From NCBI GenBank assembly GCA_028867285.1, contig JAGWGP010000003.1, positions 1 to 33,706 of the forward strand: 33,706 nt of DNA, read 5' to 3'. This stretch comes from Microcaldota archaeon (GTDB taxonomy: Archaea; Micrarchaeota; Micrarchaeia; Micrarchaeales; Micrarchaeaceae). Below the pieces are notes generated by a model that was not told the DNA's origin, searched no databases, and saw nothing but the letters and a program-made list of their open reading frames with translations. Below are positions 27,711 to 33,706 of the stretch, one piece after another. The translations under genes were made by a program, and so were the position numbers. Numbering within the stretch: position 1 is the first letter of the stretch; each line of letters starts with the position of its first letter.

Positions 27711-27947
27711 ATGGCAATAGGATTGGAGACTGCGATCGCAAGCATCGGGGCCGGTGTGGCAATACTCGGAGGGGCAGTGGGAACCGGAATAGCCCAGTCG
27801 GGCATCGGAAGCGCTGGCATAGGGCTCATAGCCGAGAAGCCAGAGCAGCTGGGAATGGCGCTGCTGTTCCTGGTGCTGCCGGAGACGCTGCTCATATTCG
27901 GCTTCGTCGTGGCAATACTGATAATGCTCAGCGCCGGAATCGTCTGA
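27711..27947 (+). CDS. atpK: A-type ATP synthase subunit K (proteolipid c-ring)
   Basis: Two-helix hairpin, Gly-rich helix 1, LIAEKPEQLGMALLFLVLPETLLIFGFVVAILIM with ion-binding Glu. Confidence 0.95.
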   Translation: MAIGLETAIASIGAGVAILGGAVGTGIAQSGIGSAGIGLIAEKPEQLGMALLFLVLPETLLIFGFVVAILIMLSAGIV

Positions 27948-27958
27948 AGGGTAAGCAA

Positions 27959-28627
27959 ATGCCTTTGGAAGAGATCAAGCATGAGATAGAGCAGGACGCC
28001 AGGAAGGAGGCAAGGCGCATAGCCGAGGAGAGCAGGAAGGAGTGCGATCAGATAGCCTCCGAGGCGAGGGCCAGGGCCAGAGCGATAACCGACCAGAGCG
28101 AGGCGTCGATCAAGGCCGAGCTCGACCTGCTCAACAGGGAGTACGACTCGAGCACCGAGCTCGGGAGGAAGTCGGCCATACTCTCGGCGATGGAGGAGGC
28201 GCTGGAGGCGGAGATGCGCTCGATAAGGAAGGAGCTGGTCAGGAGGGCCAGGTCGAGCCCCGCCTACCCCACGATGTTCAAGGACGCTATGAGGGCCGCA
28301 AGGCAGATGTCGAGCGAGGGCAACTACGTGATACAGGTCGCGAAGAAGGATGTCCCGCTCCTTGGGAAGACAGACGGCAAGATAGAGACCAGGGAGATGG
28401 ACGGCGGGCTGATGATATACTCGCCGGACAGGAGCATGAGCATCGACGCCACGCTGGACAAGCTGATAGACTCGAGCGAGGAGAGGATAAGGGGCGTGAT
28501 AAACTCCCGCCTGTTCGCCCAGGTAAAGAGGGCCAAGAAGGCGGCCACCAAGCCGAGGAAAATCGCAGCGAAGAGGGCCAGCAAGCCAAGGCAGGCGAAG
28601 AAGACCGTGAAGGGAAGGAAGAAGTGA
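27959..28627 (+). CDS. atpE: A-type ATP synthase subunit E with basic C-terminal tail
   Basis: Position in operon; EIKHEIEQDARKEARRIAEESRKECDQI N-terminal helix typical of subunit E. Confidence 0.9.
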   Translation: MPLEEIKHEIEQDARKEARRIAEESRKECDQIASEARARARAITDQSEASIKAELDLLNREYDSSTELGRKSAILSAMEEALEAEMRSIRKELVRRARSSPAYPTMFKDAMRAARQMSSEGNYVIQVAKKDVPLLGKTDGKIETREMDGGLMIYSPDRSMSIDATLDKLIDSSEERIRGVINSRLFAQVKRAKKAATKPRKIAAKRASKPRQAKKTVKGRKK

Positions 28628-28631
28628 GCAC

Positions 28632-29702
28632 ATGACACTGGTAGGCTATGGCGCAGCGAGGCTCTACGGGTACTCCAACTCCAGGGTCAAGGCCATGGAG
28701 TCCAGGATGCTCACCAAGGATTTCCTCAGGGACCTGTACAAGACCGAGGACATAAAGGTCATACTCGCGAAGCTGCTGCAGACGGACTACAAGCCGTTCA
28801 TAGAGGAGTACGGCGACATAACCGAGAGGGAGGAGCTGCTCGACTTCGCGCTCAGGAGGAGCCTGGCCAAGACCGCGGAGAAGGCGATAGCGATAACCCC
28901 CAAGGAGCAGAGGAACATAATACTAAGGATAGTCAGCAAGTGGGACCTCTACAACATCAAGCTGGTGCTCAGCGCGAAGGCCCAGGGAAAGAGCTTCGAC
29001 AGCATATCGAAGTACATAGTGAGCAGCGAGAACGTCTCGGCGAGGGTGATAAAGGAGGCGATGGCCGAGGCGAACATCGAGTATGCGGTGGGTAAGCTGG
29101 TGCTCAGCACGCCCTACAGGCAGATACTCGACATAGCGCTCGACACCTACAGGAAGACGGGAAACGTCACGGCGGTCAACGCGGAGATAGACAAGGCCTT
29201 CTTCAGCATGCTGGGCGACGCGATCTACAAGCTGAGCAGGCTCAGCTACGAGTCGGCGATGGTGGTCAAGCTCGACATAGAGATGAGGAACGTAAGGACG
29301 CTGCTGAGGGCGAAGAAGTACAGCCTCAAGGGTGCGACGATAAGGGAGATACTCATACCAAACGGGATAACGACGGTGGACGCGCTGATGTCCAATTTCG
29401 ACGGCGCGAAGGACATGAGGGACCTGGTCAACGGGATAAAGAGCTTCGACCTCAAGGAGGCGCTCGCCGCATACGAATCGAACAAGTTCAGGCAGATGCT
29501 ACCCTTCGAGATAGCGATGAGGAACAGGATATTCGAGAAGGTGCTCTCGACGCTGAGGCACAGCGTCCTCTCGTTCGGGACGATTGTGGCCTACTTCTAC
29601 CTCAAGGAGATCGAGATATTCGCGCTCAGGGTTATAATCAAGGGCAAGATGTACGGGCTCACCGAGAACGAGATAAACGAGATGATAAGATGGGCAATGT
29701 AG
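28632..29702 (+). CDS. atpC: A-type ATP synthase subunit C
   Basis: YGAARLYGYSNSRVKAMESRMLTKDFLRDL; V-ATPase d/C-subunit family architecture. Confidence 0.94.
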   Translation: MTLVGYGAARLYGYSNSRVKAMESRMLTKDFLRDLYKTEDIKVILAKLLQTDYKPFIEEYGDITEREELLDFALRRSLAKTAEKAIAITPKEQRNIILRIVSKWDLYNIKLVLSAKAQGKSFDSISKYIVSSENVSARVIKEAMAEANIEYAVGKLVLSTPYRQILDIALDTYRKTGNVTAVNAEIDKAFFSMLGDAIYKLSRLSYESAMVVKLDIEMRNVRTLLRAKKYSLKGATIREILIPNGITTVDALMSNFDGAKDMRDLVNGIKSFDLKEALAAYESNKFRQMLPFEIAMRNRIFEKVLSTLRHSVLSFGTIVAYFYLKEIEIFALRVIIKGKMYGLTENEINEMIRWAM

Positions 29703-30034
29703 CAGCCAAGGAGTTCAGGATCGCCGTCATCGGGGACCCGATGCTCAGCATGGGCCTTGGCGTGAGCGGCATAAAGAGGATCTACAACGCGCAGACCACG
29801 GAGCAGGTGGAGGCCGCGGTGAGGGACATACTCGGCAAGAGCGAGGTGGGCATGGTGATAATGAACGAGGTCAACATGCGCATGGTCAGGGACAGGAAGC
29901 TCCTCTCCATAATGGACACCAGCATATCGCCCGTATTCATAGGCATACCATCATACAACCAGAAGGACCTGGAATCTGACACGCTTAGGAGGCTCATAAT
30001 CAGGGCCATTGGAATAGACATAGCAAAGAGATGA
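29690..30034 (+). CDS. atpF: A-type ATP synthase subunit F
   Basis: [23 protein letters not shown] ... GMVIMNE ... VFIGIPSYN. Confidence 0.93.
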   Translation: MGNVAAKEFRIAVIGDPMLSMGLGVSGIKRIYNAQTTEQVEAAVRDILGKSEVGMVIMNEVNMRMVRDRKLLSIMDTSISPVFIGIPSYNQKDLESDTLRRLIIRAIGIDIAKR

Positions 30035-30038
30035 TATC

Positions 30039-31790
30039 ATGGGAATAATAGTGAAGATTGCGGGACCCCTTGTCATAGCTGATGACATGAGAGGCAGCAA
30101 CATGTACGATGTTGTAAAGGTGGGGACGCTGGGGCTCATAGGGGAGGTAATACAGCTCAAGGAGACCACGGCGGTGATACAGGTCTACGAGGACACGAGC
30201 GGGATAAGGCCGGGAGAGCCGGTGGAGAGCTCGGGCCAGCCGCTGTCCGTGGAGCTGGGGCCGGGGATACTCACCAAGATATACGACGGGGTCCAGAGGC
30301 CGCTCGACGTGATAAGGCAGAAGAGCGGGGTCTACATAAGGAGGGGGATAAACGTCGCCTCGATAGACAGGGGCAAGAAGTGGAAGTTCATGCCGGAGAA
30401 GAGCATGAAGAAGGGGAGCCACGTGAGCGAGGGAACCATAATAGGGCACGTGGAGGAGACTCCGCTGATAAAGCACTTCATAATGGTGCCGCAGGGGATC
30501 AGCGGCAAGATAGAGACGATAAAGAGCGGGAGCTTCACTGTCGAGGACACGATAGCCACGGTTAGCACGGGCAAGAAGGTGGAGAAGCTCACCATGATGC
30601 AGAGGAGGCCGGTGAGGATGCCGGCGAGGTACAAGAGCAGGATACCGTCGGACTCGCCGCTGGTGACAGGGACAAGGGTGATCGACATGTTCTTCCCGGT
30701 GGCGAAGGGAGGCGCGGCTGCGATACCGGGGCCGTTCGGGTCCGGAAAGACAGTGACGCAGCACAGCCTGGCGAAGTACTCGGACAGCAAGATAGTGATA
30801 TACGTGGGATGCGGCGAGAGGGGCAACGAGATGACAGAGGTGCTCACAGAGTTCCCTGAGCTGAAGGACCCGCAGACCGGAAGGCCGCTTATGGAAAGGA
30901 CGATACTGATAGCCAACACGAGCAACATGCCGGTGGCAGCGAGGGAGGCCAGCATATACACCGGAATAACGATAGCGGAGTATTTCAGGGACATGGGATA
31001 CGACGTCGCGCTGATGGCGGACTCCACCTCGAGATGGGCGGAGGCGATGAGGGAGATATCGACCAGGCTGGAGGAGATGCCCGGAGAGGAGGGATACCCG
31101 GCATACCTGGCGAAGAGGCTAGCGGAGTTCTATGAGCGTGCAGGGAGGGTCAACGCGCTGAGCGGAAACGTGGGCTCGGTCACGCTGGTTGGTGCGGTCT
31201 CGCCGCCGGGAGGAGACATATCCGAGCCGGTGTCGCAGGGAACGCTCAGGGTGGTCAAGACCTTCTGGGCCCTGGACGCCTCGCTGGCGAACTCGAGGCA
31301 CTTCCCGTCGATAAACTGGCTCAGCAGCTACTCGCTGTACATACCCCAGCTTAGCAAGTGGTACCAGACCAACATGGGGGAGAACTTCGCGAAGCTCAGG
31401 GACGACGCGATGCAGATTCTCCAGAGGGAGGCGGAGCTGAAGGACATAGTTCAGCTCGTGGGAGCAGACGCGCTGCCTGACACCGAGAGGCTCACTCTGG
31501 AGATAGGAAGGATGGTGAGGGAGGACTTCCTGAGACAGAACGCGTTCGACGAGATAGACGCGTCGACCAGCCTCAAGAAGCAGGAGATGATGCTGGACGT
31601 GATACTTCACTTCAGGGACATGGCGGCGAGGGCGCTGGACGCGCAGGTCACAATAGACAAGATAGTGGCGGCGAAGGTCAGGGCCAGGATAGCGAGGATG
31701 AAGGAGCTGAAAGAGGAGGCGGCGAAGAAGGAGATAGACTCAATAAGGGGCGACACGGACAAGGAGTTCGCGGAGCTGACGAAGGGATAA
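30039..31790 (+). CDS. atpA: A-type ATP synthase catalytic subunit A
   Basis: Walker [62 protein letters not shown]. Confidence 0.98.
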   Translation: MGIIVKIAGPLVIADDMRGSNMYDVVKVGTLGLIGEVIQLKETTAVIQVYEDTSGIRPGEPVESSGQPLSVELGPGILTKIYDGVQRPLDVIRQKSGVYIRRGINVASIDRGKKWKFMPEKSMKKGSHVSEGTIIGHVEETPLIKHFIMVPQGISGKIETIKSGSFTVEDTIATVSTGKKVEKLTMMQRRPVRMPARYKSRIPSDSPLVTGTRVIDMFFPVAKGGAAAIPGPFGSGKTVTQHSLAKYSDSKIVIYVGCGERGNEMTEVLTEFPELKDPQTGRPLMERTILIANTSNMPVAAREASIYTGITIAEYFRDMGYDVALMADSTSRWAEAMREISTRLEEMPGEEGYPAYLAKRLAEFYERAGRVNALSGNVGSVTLVGAVSPPGGDISEPVSQGTLRVVKTFWALDASLANSRHFPSINWLSSYSLYIPQLSKWYQTNMGENFAKLRDDAMQILQREAELKDIVQLVGADALPDTERLTLEIGRMVREDFLRQNAFDEIDASTSLKKQEMMLDVILHFRDMAARALDAQVTIDKIVAAKVRARIARMKELKEEAAKKEIDSIRGDTDKEFAELTKG

Positions 31791-31799
31791 GGTGATCTC

Positions 31800-33188
31800 A
31801 TGAGCGTAATGAAATTCGAGAAGGAGTACAAGACGATAAAGAGCGTTGCTGGGCCGCTGCTGGTGGTGGAGAAGGTAAGGGACGCGGCCTACAACGAGGT
31901 AGTGAGGATAAACCTGCCGAACGGGGAGACCAAGCTGGGGCAGGTGCTGGAGAGCACCGACAAGTTTGCGGTGGTGCAGATATTCGGGCAGACCAGCGGG
32001 ATAAACATAAGCGACACATCGGTCAGCTTCCTGGGCGACACGTTCAGGATAGGGGTGTCGGAGGAGATGCTCGGCAGGGTGTTCGACGGGCAGGGAAGGC
32101 CGATAGACATAAAGGCGGCAATAACGGCGAAGGAGAAGAGGGACATCAACGGGGAGCCGCTCAATCCAGTATCAAGGGCGATGCCCAAGGACTTCATAGA
32201 GACAGGAATATCAACGATAGACGGGCTGATAACCCTGGTCAGGGGGCAGAAGCTCCCGATATTCTCGGGATCTGGACTCACCCACAACGACCTTGCTGCG
32301 CAGATAACCAGGCAGGCGAAGGTGAAGAACAGCACCGAGGATTTCGCGGTGGTGTTCGCCGGAATTGGGATAACCCACGACGACGCGGAGTTCTTCATAA
32401 GGGACTTCGAGAAGACCGGGGCGCTGAAGAGGACGGTGGCGTTCATCAACATGGCTGACGACCCGAGCATAGAGAGGATACTCACCCCGAGGCTCGCGCT
32501 CACGACAGCGGAGTACCTCGCGTACGAGAAGGACATGCACGTGCTGGTGATAATGACGGACATGACCAACTACTGCGAGGCGCTGAGGGAGCTGGCGAGC
32601 GCAAGGGAGGAGGTCCCTGGAAGGAGGGGATACCCGGGTTACATGTACACCGACCTGGCAAGCCTGTACGAGAGGGCGGGGATAGTGGTCGGGAAGAAGG
32701 GGAGCATAACCCAGCTCGACATACTGACCATGCCCAGCGACGACGTCACCCACCCGATACCCGACCTGACGGGCTACATAACGGAGGGGCAGATATACCT
32801 GAACAGGGAGCTGGCGAACAAGGCCATCTACCCATCGGTAGACCCGCTCGGTTCGCTCTCCAGGCTCATGAACAACGGGATAGGAAACGGCAAGACGAGG
32901 GAGGACCACAGGGGAGTCGCGGACCAGCTCTACGGATTCTACGCGAAGGCGAAGGAGGCGAAGAGCCTCAGCTCGATAGTGGGAATAGAGGCGCTGAGCG
33001 ACATAGAGAAGAAGTACCTCAAGTTCGGCGAGAACTTCGAGAAGAGGTTCATACAGCAGGGAAGGTACGAGGACAGGAGCATAGAGAGGACGCTCGAGAT
33101 CGGGTGGGAGCTGCTGTCGGAATTCGACCAGAACGACCTCACGAGGATAAAGACGGACTACATAGGCAAGTACTACAAGAAGAAGTGA
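31800..33188 (+). CDS. atpB: A-type ATP synthase subunit B
   Basis: [78 protein letters not shown]. Confidence 0.98.
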   Translation: MSVMKFEKEYKTIKSVAGPLLVVEKVRDAAYNEVVRINLPNGETKLGQVLESTDKFAVVQIFGQTSGINISDTSVSFLGDTFRIGVSEEMLGRVFDGQGRPIDIKAAITAKEKRDINGEPLNPVSRAMPKDFIETGISTIDGLITLVRGQKLPIFSGSGLTHNDLAAQITRQAKVKNSTEDFAVVFAGIGITHDDAEFFIRDFEKTGALKRTVAFINMADDPSIERILTPRLALTTAEYLAYEKDMHVLVIMTDMTNYCEALRELASAREEVPGRRGYPGYMYTDLASLYERAGIVVGKKGSITQLDILTMPSDDVTHPIPDLTGYITEGQIYLNRELANKAIYPSVDPLGSLSRLMNNGIGNGKTREDHRGVADQLYGFYAKAKEAKSLSSIVGIEALSDIEKKYLKFGENFEKRFIQQGRYEDRSIERTLEIGWELLSEFDQNDLTRIKTDYIGKYYKKK

Positions 33189-33192
33189 TATC

Positions 33193-33706
33193 ACGGCAGC
33201 GGTAAGCCCAACAAGGATCAACCTCATCAACACGAGGAAGAGCGTGAAGATCGCCCAGAGAGGGTACTCCCTGCTCAAGAGGAAGAGGGAGGTCCTCGTG
33301 ATGGAGTTCCTCAAGCTGCTGAAGGAGTCCACGAACGACAGGAACTACCTCAACGAGATGCTACAGAGGAGCTACAAGAACCTCGCGGTGGCGTCCGCAT
33401 ACGCGGGAGACTTCGAGCTGGAGCAGGTGGCCAACTACGCAAGGGAGCCCAACCCGGTGGAGATCGCGCAGAAGAACATCATGGGGGTCAAGATACCTGA
33501 GATAGAGAGGAGCAAGGAGGAGAGGGGGATACTCGAGAGGGGCTACGGGCTGCTCTCCACAAGCACCGCGATAGACGACGTGGCTGAGTCGTTCAACGAT
33601 GTCCTCAACACGGTGGTGGACGTGGCGAAGAGGGAGCAGGGGATAAAGAGGCTCGTGATCGAGATAGACAAGGTAAAGAGGAGGGTAAACGCCTTGGAGT
33701 ACATAG
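33193..33706 (+). CDS. atpD: A-type ATP synthase subunit D, truncated by window end; apparent ACG start
   Basis: Translation from 33193 T(M)AAVSPTRINLINTRKSVKIAQRGYSLLKRKREVLVMEFLKLL...RRVNALEYI matches subunit D; frame runs open to 33706; no ATG/GTG/TTG between the in-frame TAG (33163-33165) and the VSPTR motif. Confidence 0.9.

Noticed and set aside
27695-28633. 312-aa minus-strand ORF
   Set aside because: Antisense to atpK and atpE; shadow ORF
32211-33332. 373-aa minus-strand ORF
   Set aside because: Antisense to atpB/atpD; Leu/Arg/Val/Tyr-biased translation typical of a shadow ORF from the biased codon usage
1-33706. CRISPR array, transposase, integrase or phage genes
   Set aside because: No spaced direct repeats or mobile-element protein motifs seen anywhere in the window

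Overview
This window looks archaeal. It carries a complete-order A-type ATP synthase operon, archaeal-type GluRS and TrpRS, a TFS/RPB9-like zinc-ribbon factor, a DUF763 protein and TATA-box promoters at near-leaderless spacing. It might be a small-genome acidophile of the Micrarchaeota/DPANN type, but that assignment is a guess. Most genes are housekeeping. Main regions: (1) 0.1-2.9 kb: an orphan membrane protein, DUF763 protein, small orphan and HAD hydrolase; (2) 3.2-6.5 kb: a three-gene minus-strand operon with a LolD/MacB-like ATPase, a secreted membrane-anchored protein and an FtsX/MacB-like permease; (3) 6.6-9.8 kb: gltX, nfo and an HD-domain protein; (4) 9.8-12.3 kb: an MFS transporter, overlapping msrB-msrA and tRNA-Thr(UGU); (5) 12.3-19.8 kb: a flippase and a heme cluster (hemH, hemE, hemQ/chdC-like, a small orphan with possible uS10-like features, hemC-hemD fusion), then trpS; (6) 20-25.3 kb: several orphan proteins including a 668-aa cytosolic one and a glycan-sequon-rich surface protein; (7) 25.5-33.7 kb: the ATP synthase operon H-I-K-E-C-F-A-B-D, with D truncated by the window end. 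Best leads: a coproporphyrin-dependent-looking heme gene set in an archaeon; an apparent ACG start codon on ATP synthase subunit D; a perfect inverted repeat at the predicted start site of the ATP synthase operon; a histone-H1-like basic tail on subunit E; a structured intergenic segment at 2.9-3.15 kb; and a small orphan gene inside the heme cluster. All assignments come from reading the sequence and recalled family motifs; no searches were run.
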